From Bryobacteraceae bacterium (GTDB lineage: Bacteria; Acidobacteriota; Terriglobia; Bryobacterales; Bryobacteraceae): a stretch of DNA of 45,838 nucleotides. Under the pieces are notes generated by a model. It was not told where the DNA came from and ran no database searches. It saw only the letters and a program-made list of their open reading frames with translations. Below, in pieces: positions 5,929 through 14,515 of this stretch. The position numbers were made by a program, and so were the translations under genes. Every line of letters starts with the position of its first letter. Within the stretch, counting starts at the first letter, position 1. The stretch spans positions 1 to 45,838 of the forward strand of contig JANWVY010000015.1 of assembly GCA_025056455.1 (NCBI GenBank), read 5' to 3'.

Positions 5929-8900
5929 CTAATTCCTCGTGATCGTTTCGTGCAAATTCAGCAGGGCTCTGGTTACGGTCGTCATCGCGGCTAAATCCAT
6001 CGTATTTACCCCAGGCGGAACGGGTGCCTCACCCAGAGAAAGCAACTGCCGTGCGGCCTGCGGATCGCGCCGGAACTTGGAGAGGCTCTTGCGATACAGG
6101 CCCTCTAACACTTTCCGTTCTTCCGGGCGCGGCTCCCGGTTGAGAACCCGAGCAAAGGCCCACGACAGCCTGGTGGCGAACCTCCGGCCTCCATCGCGCA
6201 AAGCATGCTGCGCCAGCGCCCTGGCGGCTTCGACAAACACCGGGTCGTTGAGCAAAACCAGCGCCTGCAAGGGGGTATTTGAAAGAACTCGGCTTACCGT
6301 GCATTCCTCGCGCGAGGGGGCATCGAAGGCGGCTAAGCTGGGATGCAGAAACGTTCGCTGCCAGCGAGTATACAGGCCGCGGCGGTATAAATCTTCTCCC
6401 CGGCTGGCCGACCATTCTCGCTTCGGGAAGTTAAGAGCCGCAAGATACCCCTCAGGCTGGGGCGGGCGCACGCTGGGCCCACCAAATTTCTCCGTCAGTA
6501 AGCCCGAGACTGCCAGAGCGATGTCGCGAACCAGCTCCGCATCCACTCGATACCGTGACTGCCGCGCCAACAAACGGTTCTCCGGATCCTTGGCCTCCAA
6601 GGCCGGATTGCTGAGCGATGACTGGCGGTAGGTATGACTAGTGACAATGGTGCGGACCACATGTTTTACGTCCCAAGCATGCGCCTGGGAGGAGCTAGGC
6701 TGCATGAATTCCGCCGCAAGCCAGTCGAGTAACTCGGCATGAACGGGCCACTCGCCTTGCGAGCCCAAATCATCTAAGACCTTAGAAAGTCCCACGCCAA
6801 AAAATTGCTTCCACAGCCGGTTGACAAAAACACGTGCCGTGAGCGGATTTTCACGCGAGGTGAGCCACTCTGCAAGATGCAAACGGCTGGCGCGACCGTT
6901 GACATGCAACTTGCCGAAAATCTGGGGAATCGCCGGTTCGACAATTTCTCCCGAGTCATCCATGAAATTGCCCCGGGGCAAAATCCGCGTGACGGCCGGC
7001 TCGGTTGCCTCCGTCACCACCACCCTCGGGATTGAGGCCTCTAACAAGCCGAGTTGCGCCTCAAGCCGGGAAATTTCAGCTTGATGCTCGGTGAGTTCTG
7101 GTTGCGACCAGTGGAAAAAATTCTCGATCGCTTCTTGATCTGCTGGCTGGCGTTCAGCGGCGGGCTTGCGGAGCGCCGCGACCACATTCGTCGGAACACC
7201 AGTATGCGGAGCTAGCGGATCGGATGCGCCATTGATTGCCGAGCCGGGCCACGAGTACTCCGCCTGGCTCATCCAGAATCGAAACCTTCCGAGTGTCGCT
7301 CGCCGGTACTCCGAATCATGTCGCAAGCGAATGGTTAACGCCGTCTCTGCCGTCGTGTGAAGTCGCTGCGCGAGCCGGAGGGCAAGAAACGGATTTCGGT
7401 CTTCACCGTGGAAGGCCAACCCCCAGCCCGTGTTGGGATCGTGATCGAGCACCAGGGCGGGAGCAAGATCCGGTAGGGGGAACAGCGAGTTTGCGGTGGC
7501 CAGGGAGAAGGCGACGGGCGCACCGCCAGACTCTAATTCCACTCCCGTCAGCACGAACCGATCAGCTCCTCTTGCCATGCGCACTCCAGGCAAACTCTCA
7601 TCCATTACGACTTCGATTCCAATCGCCGTCCATGCGCCGGGACCCGGCTTCCAGACCACAGTGTAGGTGTCATTGTCTGGCGCCTTCCCGGTCGCAACAA
7701 CGAGCCCGTTGCCCGGTTTTCGAGCGGGCACGATCGAGCCCCGGAAATCGTAAGCGGAATCGATCCGTTCGTCGTTGTAAATGGTCAGCGTGGCGCCTTG
7801 AGCGGATTTGGCCGATTGCGGTCGCTGCGGTTTCCAATCGAATTCTCCTGCCTGGTAACGCGCCAGGAGATTTCGCTCCCAGCCACTCCGGCGCGCTGCT
7901 AGCTTCTCCGCCGCTTCTGCAAGCCGGGCTCGAGCTCGCTGAAGAGCGATTTCAAGCTCGGCTCTCTTTCGCCTTTGCGTTTCGTCTGGCAGTTCGAGTT
8001 GAGTGCCCCACGCCTCTGGCCCGCGGTCGGGAACCAAACCTGTTTCCTTGATATCCGCAAAAAAGGCTTTCATGGAATAGAAATCGCGCATGGTCAGAGG
8101 ATCGAATTTGTGATCGTGACACTCCGCGCAGCCAATCGTGGTCCCAAGCCACACGGTTGAGGTTGTTCGCACCCGGTCAGCCGCGTATTTGGCTAAATAC
8201 TCCTTAGGTTGAATACCGCCTTCTGCCGAGGTACGGTTCAGGCGGTTATAGGCGGAGGCGATGCGCGACTCAAGGCTAGCGTTTGGCAGTAAATCTCCTG
8301 CTAGCTGTTCCTTGGTGAATAAATCAAAGGGTTTATTCTCTCGAAACGCTCGCAGAACATAATCGCGATAGGGCCATGCGGGATACGGATTGTCGCCATG
8401 GAATCCACAGGTGTCGGCATATCGCACCGCATCGAGCCAGTGCACCGCTTGTTTCTCGGCGTAGCGTGGCGACGCAAGCAAGCGGTCCACCACCTTCTCA
8501 TAAGCGTCGGGGGATGAATCAGCCAGAAAAGCCTGCATTTCTTGAGGCGAGGGGGGAAGGCCGGTGAGATCAAGGGAAACGCGCCGCAGGAGGGTGCGCT
8601 TGTCGGCTTCTGGGGAAGGCTTTAAATTCTCTCTCGCCAACCGCGCTTGAATGAACGCGTCAATCGGGTTGCGGATCCAGCGCCGGTCGGCGACTGGGGG
8701 GACCGCTGGCCGCTGGACCGGCACATAAGCCCAGTGCGGCTCATACTCCGCTCCTTCCTCAACCCACTTTCGAAACTTCTCCTTCTGCCCCGGCGTCAGT
8801 TCCTTCTGTGCGTACTTGGGCGGCATGGCCCGATGATCGGTGGCGAAAATGCGTTGGATGATTGCGCTTGCTTCCGGCTTACCGGGAACAATCGGAATAG

Positions 8901-9099
8901 CGCCGCTGCGAGTTTTTGCAAGCGCTTGCTCCCGCACGTCCAATCGCAGATTCGCCATCCGCGTGTTCTGGTCCGGACCGTGACAGAAAAAGCAGGTGTC
9001 CGACAGGATGGGGCGGATATCGCGATTGAAACTGATTGTTCGCTCAACCGCCTCGAGCGGCAGGCTGATGGCGGCCACAACAGCCAAAAACGCCAACAT
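5929..9099 (-). CDS. PSCyt1-DUF1549-DUF1553 cytochrome c-like surface protein (copy 1)
   Basis: 1056 residues with a Sec-type signal peptide (MLAFLAVVAAISLPLEA). The domain order is a planctomycete-type cytochrome c domain with heme motif CFFCH (residues 36-40), DUF1549/PSCyt2 (around GLPPSPQEMQAFL through GCAECHDHKFDP, about residues 140-360, with a second Cys pair CAECH), and a middle region of about 300 residues (including DFRGSIVPARKPGNG and GWGLAFHGED) that looks like a beta-sandwich/discoidin-like module. DUF1553/PSD1 follows at the C-terminus (RLHLAEWLTSRENPLTARV, SNTPLQALVLLNDP). The heme motif implies a redox role outside the cytoplasm, but the substrate is unknown. Copy 2 at 19564-22011 lacks the large middle insert. 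Confidence 0.9.
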   Translation of the reverse strand: MLAFLAVVAAISLPLEAVERTISFNRDIRPILSDTCFFCHGPDQNTRMANLRLDVREQALAKTRSGAIPIVPGKPEASAIIQRIFATDHRAMPPKYAQKELTPGQKEKFRKWVEEGAEYEPHWAYVPVQRPAVPPVADRRWIRNPIDAFIQARLARENLKPSPEADKRTLLRRVSLDLTGLPPSPQEMQAFLADSSPDAYEKVVDRLLASPRYAEKQAVHWLDAVRYADTCGFHGDNPYPAWPYRDYVLRAFRENKPFDLFTKEQLAGDLLPNASLESRIASAYNRLNRTSAEGGIQPKEYLAKYAADRVRTTSTVWLGTTIGCAECHDHKFDPLTMRDFYSMKAFFADIKETGLVPDRGPEAWGTQLELPDETQRRKRAELEIALQRARARLAEAAEKLAARRSGWERNLLARYQAGEFDWKPQRPQSAKSAQGATLTIYNDERIDSAYDFRGSIVPARKPGNGLVVATGKAPDNDTYTVVWKPGPGAWTAIGIEVVMDESLPGVRMARGADRFVLTGVELESGGAPVAFSLATANSLFPLPDLAPALVLDHDPNTGWGLAFHGEDRNPFLALRLAQRLHTTAETALTIRLRHDSEYRRATLGRFRFWMSQAEYSWPGSAINGASDPLAPHTGVPTNVVAALRKPAAERQPADQEAIENFFHWSQPELTEHQAEISRLEAQLGLLEASIPRVVVTEATEPAVTRILPRGNFMDDSGEIVEPAIPQIFGKLHVNGRASRLHLAEWLTSRENPLTARVFVNRLWKQFFGVGLSKVLDDLGSQGEWPVHAELLDWLAAEFMQPSSSQAHAWDVKHVVRTIVTSHTYRQSSLSNPALEAKDPENRLLARQSRYRVDAELVRDIALAVSGLLTEKFGGPSVRPPQPEGYLAALNFPKREWSASRGEDLYRRGLYTRWQRTFLHPSLAAFDAPSREECTVSRVLSNTPLQALVLLNDPVFVEAARALAQHALRDGGRRFATRLSWAFARVLNREPRPEERKVLEGLYRKSLSKFRRDPQAARQLLSLGEAPVPPGVNTMDLAAMTTVTRALLNLHETITRN

Positions 9100-9136
9100 A
9101 CACCCGAAATTTTAACTTGACTCGTGATGGCTCAAC

Positions 9137-9757
9137 CTAGCTTTCCTCCCAGCGAATGCCGCGCTGTTTCAGCGCCGCTTGCAGGTTTGCAAAGTCGGTA
9201 AACAGCTCGGCGTCGATACCTGCGGCGCGCGCGCCTTCTACATAAAGCAGTACATCATCCGTGAAGAAACACTCCTCCGGCCGGCAGCCTGCCGCCTCAA
9301 GGGCCGCTTGGTAGATCCGCGCATCAGGTTTGGCTGCACCGACCCGGTAGGAGAGAACCTTGGCATCAAAGCCACGCAACAGCGGATAGCGAGCCTCGAG
9401 CACTTCAAAGTGGAGAGAGTTGGTGTTTGACAGCAGCACGAGGCGGTAGCGTTGCTTCAAGGCGTCAAAAAAGGATTCCGGAAGCAGAGGTTCTGGTCGG
9501 AAGATGCTGCTCCAAATCTCGACGAAATCTTCCCGGCTCAACTTGCCATCGAAGGCTTTTGTGAGCTGGTGAATGAATTCTTCCGCCCCGAGAGCGCCAC
9601 ATTCAAACTGGGGGACGAGCCCGGTGGCGCGAATGCGTTGGGGAATCTCCCGGGCGGGCAAACCGCAAAGTTGAGAAATCCGCTCGTAGCCTTGAGCAAA
9701 GTCAAGTCCGACAATCACGCCCCCGAGATCGAAAATCAACGCTCGATATGGTTTCAT
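9137..9757 (-). CDS. HAD-IA family hydrolase (phosphatase-like)
   Basis: 206 residues with all four HAD motifs. Motif I is FDLGGVIV (nucleophile D10, with Gly where most HADs have the second Asp, as in YihX-like and epoxide-hydrolase-N-like members). Motif II is LVLLSNTNS, motif III is the Lys of VGAAKPDARIY, and motif IV is ECFFTDD. A small helical cap follows motif I. It likely removes phosphate from a small sugar phosphate or related metabolite. It starts 4 bases after the amidohydrolase stop, so the two are probably co-translated. The substrate cannot be predicted. Confidence 0.85.
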   Translation of the reverse strand: MKPYRALIFDLGGVIVGLDFAQGYERISQLCGLPAREIPQRIRATGLVPQFECGALGAEEFIHQLTKAFDGKLSREDFVEIWSSIFRPEPLLPESFFDALKQRYRLVLLSNTNSLHFEVLEARYPLLRGFDAKVLSYRVGAAKPDARIYQAALEAAGCRPEECFFTDDVLLYVEGARAAGIDAELFTDFANLQAALKQRGIRWEES

Positions 9758-9761
9758 AGCG

Positions 9762-10586
9762 CTATAAACGGTAAGCTTCGCGCGCCGTGCCCTCGAGAAT
9801 CCACCTCTGTTCCGCGGCGCTCAACTTGCCGATCCAGCCGCGTACCGTATCCACCCACGCTCCATATTCGCCGGCCAGTCGCAGCACGGGCCAGTCCGAG
9901 CCAAACATCAAACGCTTGGGACCAAAGGCTTCCAATGCGATGTCGAAATATGGTTTGAGCTCGGCCGGCGTCCAGCGGTTCCAATTGGCTTCGGTGGCCA
10001 TGCCGGAGATCTTGCAATAGACCTGCGGGCGGCGTGCCAGTTCCCTCAACCTCTCCCGCCAGGGTGACAACAGGCCGTCGCGAATGCGCGGTTTGGCAAG
10101 GTGATCTAACACGAAGACTTGATCCGGATGGCGGTCAACGAACTGGATGGTTTGCGGAAGATGCCGCTCGAAGATCAGAATGTCGTAAACCACGCGATTG
10201 CGAAGCGCGGCAACGCCACGGTTAAAATCCTCGCGCAGGATGAAGAAATCGTCGCCTTCATCCTGGATGACGTGGCGCAGCCCTTTGAACTTCCTTTCGG
10301 AGAGAAAACTTTCCAAAAGTTTTTCAAAACCTGGATCCGTGAGCGGAAGCCATCCCACCACCCCAGCCAGAAAATCGTGCTGCCCGGCGACGGTCAACAA
10401 AAACCGCGTTTCTTCGATCGACTGGCGCGCTTGGACGGAAATGGCCTGCGAAACCCCGGCTTGATCCATCTCGCGTTTCAAATCCGCGGGCAGGTAATCG
10501 CGGCGCAAAATTCCCATGTGGGGGCCAATCCAGTTATATTCGGCTGGAGTGTAGCGCCAGAAGTGATGGTGAGCATCAATGATCAT
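9762..10586 (-). CDS. Amidohydrolase family protein (lactonase-like metal hydrolase)
   Basis: 274-residue TIM-barrel hydrolase of the Amidohydro_2 type (PF04909). The N-terminus MIIDAHHHFWRYTPAEYNWI gives the HxH metal ligands and the 'W' signature of L-fuconolactonase and 2-pyrone-4,6-dicarboxylate lactonase-like enzymes. Later blocks are FVLDHLAKPRI (His ligand), VYCKISGMATEANW and RLMFGSDWPV (catalytic Asp). A sugar lactone or a similar ring ester is the expected kind of substrate. The ATG has AGGCGAG just upstream. It is immediately followed by the HAD hydrolase, suggesting a short sugar-acid or lactone salvage unit, but this is inference. Confidence 0.85.
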   Translation of the reverse strand: MIIDAHHHFWRYTPAEYNWIGPHMGILRRDYLPADLKREMDQAGVSQAISVQARQSIEETRFLLTVAGQHDFLAGVVGWLPLTDPGFEKLLESFLSERKFKGLRHVIQDEGDDFFILREDFNRGVAALRNRVVYDILIFERHLPQTIQFVDRHPDQVFVLDHLAKPRIRDGLLSPWRERLRELARRPQVYCKISGMATEANWNRWTPAELKPYFDIALEAFGPKRLMFGSDWPVLRLAGEYGAWVDTVRGWIGKLSAAEQRWILEGTAREAYRL

Positions 10587-10635
10587 GTCTCGCCTTTAGA
10601 AATGGTGTTCGGTGGACGGCTAGAACCCCTTCTAC

Positions 10636-11748
10636 CTAACCTTTCCCCCGAAAGATATAGATCAAATCAATGATGAGGATGATTACGACCATGAGCTCGA
10701 GGATGAAGGCGCGGCCCTGGTGTGTTTCATCCATCAAAAAACGGTATAGATCGCTCGCCGTGCGAAGCTTATCGTCCACTAGCTGCCGGTAGTCCACCAC
10801 TCCGATGCGCGCGGCAGCGAGTTTATACATCCGCGCGTAGTAGACGTCGCTGAGAAATTTGATGGCGTGATCGGCGCGCTCGGTAAGTTCGCGGATTTCC
10901 ACCACCATGGCGTTGAGCCGCTCGGCCTCACCCGCCATTCGCCACCGGCGGAGAATGCCGCCGCGGCGGCGAAGCAAATTGTAAATCTTCTCGAGCACCG
11001 AGGAAAGGACTTGGTCATAGTAGCGAAACTCGAGCAGCTGTGTATTGGCGTATTCAAGCAACGCGACTACGGGTTCAGGGTCCCCAGATTGCGCGTCGTA
11101 GACCAGCGCGGCGCTCCATCCCACCACAAGGAGGTCTGTGGGAGAGTAGGAGATCGAGCTTCTCAACACCTCGTTTTCTTCGGAGTCACTGAGCGGGTTC
11201 AACTCGCCGCGGACGATCTGGGCGATGGCGCTCCCATGGTGGGTTAGAAGCTCGGACGAGGTGACCGGTCTACCGTCCGGGCCCAGGGCGCGCCGTAGCT
11301 CGATGATCGTATAGTCTTCGCTCAGCAATTGTTCCGCAGGGCGCCGGACAGTTTTTGCAATGCGCGCAGTTTGCCGCCGGGCGGTTTCCTCGGCCACTGA
11401 TTCGAGGGTGGGTTCATCAATCCATTTCGCCGCAAGCTGGATCAAGCCCTGCCAGTCACCCTGAAACGGCAATTCGAGTTCAATGGAAATGACGCCGTAG
11501 TGGAAGTAGCGGATACGGGCAGGGAAGTGTTCGCCGGTGGCGAGTTTCACTGCGGGCAACCGTTCTTCGAGAGGCGGCCGTTCAAAGCGCATGTAATCTG
11601 GTGCGAGTCTTCGAAAAGCGGGTTCGCGCCCCGGCTTTTCGAGTTTCAGCAGCTCCCGGAGTTCATCGAGCACAATTTCTTCCCCAATATCGAAGGAAAA
11701 CTGGAGACGAAACACGCCTTCGAGGGGAGCCGTAGCATCACGGGCCAT
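10636..11748 (-). CDS. RMND1/Sif2 (DUF155)-like protein with C-terminal membrane anchor
   Basis: 370 residues, mostly soluble, with one C-terminal transmembrane helix (FILELMVVIILIIDLIYIF, about residues 347-365) and a short basic tail. The N-terminal half has a beta-rich part (ARIRYFHYGVISIELELP). The C-terminal half is a long helical region (LLEYANTQLLEFRYYDQVL ... LYRFLMDETHQGRAF) ending in the helix. This architecture matches the RMND1/Sif2/DUF155 family, whose mitochondrial members support translation and whose bacterial role is unclear. It lies between tRNA-Ser (27 bases upstream) and the amidohydrolase. The assignment is by layout and the C-terminal pattern, not a close match. Confidence 0.5.
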   Translation of the reverse strand: MARDATAPLEGVFRLQFSFDIGEEIVLDELRELLKLEKPGREPAFRRLAPDYMRFERPPLEERLPAVKLATGEHFPARIRYFHYGVISIELELPFQGDWQGLIQLAAKWIDEPTLESVAEETARRQTARIAKTVRRPAEQLLSEDYTIIELRRALGPDGRPVTSSELLTHHGSAIAQIVRGELNPLSDSEENEVLRSSISYSPTDLLVVGWSAALVYDAQSGDPEPVVALLEYANTQLLEFRYYDQVLSSVLEKIYNLLRRRGGILRRWRMAGEAERLNAMVVEIRELTERADHAIKFLSDVYYARMYKLAAARIGVVDYRQLVDDKLRTASDLYRFLMDETHQGRAFILELMVVIILIIDLIYIFRGKG

Positions 11749-11774
11749 GTCGGGGAATCGGAATGGGGAAATGG

Positions 11775-11864
11775 TGGCGGAGGATGAGGGATTCGAACCC
11801 CCGAGCGAGTCACCCCGCTAACGGTTTTCAAGACCGCCGCCTTCAACCACTCGGCCAATCCTCC
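11775..11864 (-). tRNA. tRNA-Ser (anticodon TGA), CCA encoded
   Basis: The reverse strand gives a 90-base class II tRNA: acceptor GGAGGAT/ATCCTCC, D arm TGGCCGAGTGGTTGAAGGC, anticodon loop with TGA (plus-strand 11828-11830), a long variable arm (TAGCGGGGTGACTCGCT), T loop GGTTCGAATCC, discriminator G and genomic CCA. The long variable arm and anticodon agree on serine. Confidence 0.95.
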
Positions 11865-11926
11865 ACTTTCGAGGCTACCCGAAAGGCTTCCAGGGGCGCA
11901 AGATCAAGCGCCCTGGGGTGTTTCGG

Positions 11927-13183
11927 TTAGCCTGGATGGCTGTCGTGCCGATCCGCGGTCGCCGCAGACCCCCGATTGACCAGCTGTTCCAGCCGGACTG
12001 GCGTCAGCGGCGGGCGAACGGAGTCGACTTTCCAGCCAAACAAAAACTCGACAATCGGGCCACAGATCCGGCCCTGGCACGGGCCCATGCCGCAGCGGGT
12101 TTGCAGTTTTGCAGATCGCCAGCACGAGTGCGGGCGGATTTCTTTCAGTGGAACGTCTTCGCAGCGGCAAACCACGGTTTCTGGGTCAGGAAGCTGGCGG
12201 AGCTCCTGGCGAAGAGCGAACGCGGCCTGGAGTCGCGCGCGGAACTCAATCCAGCGTGCTCGCTGCTCAAAGAAAGCTGATGCTCGTTGGAGCGAACCGG
12301 CGGCCGAGCATCCGGCGATTTGGCCTTGAATGAGCGCCAGATCCACGCCCCCGATTCCCGTCGGCTCTCCAGCACAATAAACTCCCGAAACTGTGGTTTC
12401 CTGTTGCTCGTCCACGCGGACAGCGCCGTCGACGAGTTCGCAGCCAACCAGCTGTGCCAGCTCAGTATTAGGAACCAAACCAAAGCTGCAAGCCAGATAG
12501 TCACAGGGTTCGGTCCACATTCTGTCTCCTTGGCGCAAGGTGACGCTTTCCACCCGCTCTTGGCCGCTGGCGCGGACCGGCCAGCAACTCCACCGATAAG
12601 GTACATCGCAAAGCCGGCCCAGAAGGGCAATCGCTTGGAGGCGTTTGCCAGAACGCAAAGCGAAACTAAGCCCGCGCCTCAAGGGCGTCTGTTCGGCCAG
12701 GCAAGTTAGGCGTGCACCGCGGCTCCGGAAAAAGGCTGCTGCCTGTAGCAAGAGAGGGCCAGCGCCGGCAACGACGACGCGCTTGCCGGCCAGCGGCCAG
12801 CCGGATTTGACAAGCGCCTGCAACCCTCCGGCGCCGACGACGCCCGGCAAGGTCCAGCCTGGAAATGGCATAAAGCGCTCCCGTGCACCCGTAGCAATCA
12901 CAAGACGTTTGAAACGCAAATGGTAGGAAATGTTCCTGCCTACGACATGAAGAACTCCCGGCTCAGGCTGGTCCACCACGGTACAGGCGCCGCGAAACGT
13001 GGAGCCACTCGCGGAAAAACGGCGGATCCAATGATGGTCTTCTCCGCGCCAAATTTGTCCGCCGGGTTGTGGATTTTCGTCGAGCACAACCACACGGCGG
13101 CCCGCCTCGGCGGCCATACAGGCGGCAGCCAAGCCCGCCGGACCGGCGCCCACCACGACCACGTCCCACCGAGACTCAATCAT
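11927..13183 (-). CDS. D-hydroxyproline dehydrogenase-type FAD/2Fe-2S oxidoreductase (alpha-like subunit)
   Basis: About 418 residues from the ATG at 13181-13183. The open frame extends to 13246, but this ATG overlaps the stop of the upstream ferredoxin by 8 bases (ATGATTGA), so it is preferred. An FAD-binding VVVVGAGPAGLAAACMAAEAG lies near the N-terminus, a second nucleotide fold (GKRVVVAGAGPLLLQAA) lies in the middle, and GVYCAGEPTGIGG follows. A BFD-like [2Fe-2S] domain with CRCED and CGMGPCQGRICG Cys ligands closes the protein. This layout is that of the large NAD-diaphorase-like subunit of heteromeric hydroxyproline and opine dehydrogenases. It is last in the operon after the ferredoxin and DAO-type subunits, which together oxidise cis-4-hydroxy-D-proline. 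Confidence 0.85.
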   Translation of the reverse strand: MIESRWDVVVVGAGPAGLAAACMAAEAGRRVVVLDENPQPGGQIWRGEDHHWIRRFSASGSTFRGACTVVDQPEPGVLHVVGRNISYHLRFKRLVIATGARERFMPFPGWTLPGVVGAGGLQALVKSGWPLAGKRVVVAGAGPLLLQAAAFFRSRGARLTCLAEQTPLRRGLSFALRSGKRLQAIALLGRLCDVPYRWSCWPVRASGQERVESVTLRQGDRMWTEPCDYLACSFGLVPNTELAQLVGCELVDGAVRVDEQQETTVSGVYCAGEPTGIGGVDLALIQGQIAGCSAAGSLQRASAFFEQRARWIEFRARLQAAFALRQELRQLPDPETVVCRCEDVPLKEIRPHSCWRSAKLQTRCGMGPCQGRICGPIVEFLFGWKVDSVRPPLTPVRLEQLVNRGSAATADRHDSHPG

Positions 13184-13415
13184 CGGTGCAAACTTCCATT
13201 CCGGGCCAGCAGAGCAGCTGGCAGCTTCTGACATGCGGCTCACCATCTACCGTAACCCGGCATTCAAAGCAAACTCCGATGCCGCACAGTGGCCCTCGCG
13301 GCTGGCCAGCCACTGAGCGCCGGAAGCGGTCATGACCCGAAAGCGCAATCGCGGCCGCCACCGAGACTCCTTCGGGAACCTTCAGCGTCTTGCCGTTGAC
13401 GCGAATCTCGATCAT
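13176..13415 (-). CDS. 2Fe-2S ferredoxin-like subunit of D-hydroxyproline dehydrogenase (gamma-like)
   Basis: 79 residues with a ferredoxin fold: IEIRVNGKTLKVPEGVSVA and [2Fe-2S] ligands at C44, C49, C52 and C65 (CGIGVCFECRVTVDG...RSC). Small subunits of this kind (Fer2_4) carry electrons between the DAO-type and diaphorase-type flavoproteins of heteromeric amine dehydrogenases. Its ATG overlaps the stop of the DAO-type gene by one base (TGATG), and its own stop overlaps the next start by 8 bases. Tight coupling of all three subunits supports one complex. Confidence 0.88.
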   Translation of the reverse strand: MIEIRVNGKTLKVPEGVSVAAAIALSGHDRFRRSVAGQPRGPLCGIGVCFECRVTVDGEPHVRSCQLLCWPGMEVCTDD

Positions 13416-14515
13416 CAGAACCGCTCCACGGCGTATGGCTTGGGGTCAAGCGGCGGACGATCTCCCAGGATGAAGGCGGAGACCAAACCGGCCGATGCCA
13501 GGCAGGTCGTAATTCCAATGCCTTCATGGCCAGCACAAAGCAAGCAGTTGGGACGGTTGGCAACCGGCCCCACCATGGGGAGACGGTCCGGCGTAGCTGC
13601 TCGAAACCCGGTCCACGCTCGCAAGGCAGAAAGCTGAGCAATGCGAGGCATGAAATCAATTGCGCGCTGGACCATGCTCGAGATGATTCGCGATTCGGGA
13701 CGAGCGTCTGTTACCCCAAATTGCCGGGAAGAGCCAATCAGGACCTGGCCAGTCTTGCGCGGCTGAACATTGAAGGCGACAGATTCCGACTCGCGCCCGT
13801 GGGCGCTCTTCAGGTATCCGAGCTCCATCACGGCGTGGCGGACAAAACCAGGATAACGGTCTGTGATGACCAGATGCCCCTTGCGAGGCTGTATGGGCAG
13901 CCCGCCAATCAATTGCGGGGTCCACATGCCGGTAGCGCAAACTACATGGTGTGCTTCGAGGCGCGATCCGTCTTCGAGCTCGACGCCCCAAGCCTGGATG
14001 TGCGTCACGCGCTTGCCCGTCAAGACTGCGGCTCCACGCTGCTCGGCGCGCTTTAGCAACCAGCCTGCTGCAGCGGGGGGATACAGGATTGCGTCATCCG
14101 GAATAAAAAGACCCCCAGGGAGGCCAGGACGCAAATTCGGCTCGGCCTCGGCAAGCTGCTGGGAGTCGAGAATCTCGGCCCGCACTTGACGAGATTGAAG
14201 AAAGGCGCACCGCTGTTTGAGAAGCGGTAATTCTTCGGGAACCGCGGCGATCCAGATGGTTCCGCAACGTTCGTATTCAAGCGAGCTGGGCATTTCCATG
14301 GCCATCTGGTTCCACCGATCGCGGGAGTAACGGGTGATGGAAAATTCTGCTTCGTTTTCGTCGAGGATGAGTAGATGACCCATGCCAGCCCCGGTTGCGC
14401 CGCTGACGGCCAGCGACGGTTCGATGACCACGACGCGGAGGCCGCCCTGGGTCAGTGCGTCTGCGCAAGCCGCCCCAACGATACCGGCGCCAATGACAAT
14501 CACATCAGCAGTCAA
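13415..14515 (-). CDS. FAD-dependent D-amino acid oxidase-like subunit of D-hydroxyproline dehydrogenase (beta-like)
   Basis: 366-residue DAO-superfamily flavoprotein. The ADP-binding start is ADVIVIGAGIVGAACADALT (residues 3-22), followed by GATGAGMGHLL, the substrate-domain pattern RKGHLVITDRY, and the C-terminal FAD loop GPVANRPNCLLCAGHEGIGI. It is the likely catalytic subunit that oxidises cis-4-hydroxy-D-proline to 1-pyrroline-4-hydroxy-2-carboxylate. It starts with TTG at 14513-14515, overlapping the epimerase stop by four bases (TTGA), so it is translationally coupled. Assignment to hydroxyproline, and not to glycine or opines, rests on the adjacent epimerase and deaminase genes. Confidence 0.87.
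   Translation of the reverse strand: MTADVIVIGAGIVGAACADALTQGGLRVVVIEPSLAVSGATGAGMGHLLILDENEAEFSITRYSRDRWNQMAMEMPSSLEYERCGTIWIAAVPEELPLLKQRCAFLQSRQVRAEILDSQQLAEAEPNLRPGLPGGLFIPDDAILYPPAAAGWLLKRAEQRGAAVLTGKRVTHIQAWGVELEDGSRLEAHHVVCATGMWTPQLIGGLPIQPRKGHLVITDRYPGFVRHAVMELGYLKSAHGRESESVAFNVQPRKTGQVLIGSSRQFGVTDARPESRIISSMVQRAIDFMPRIAQLSALRAWTGFRAATPDRLPMVGPVANRPNCLLCAGHEGIGITTCLASAGLVSAFILGDRPPLDPKPYAVERF

Noticed and set aside
7236-8051. Plus-strand 271-residue ORF within PSCyt copy 1
   Set aside because: Shadow of the long high-GC minus-strand gene; composition and lack of motifs mark it as non-coding.
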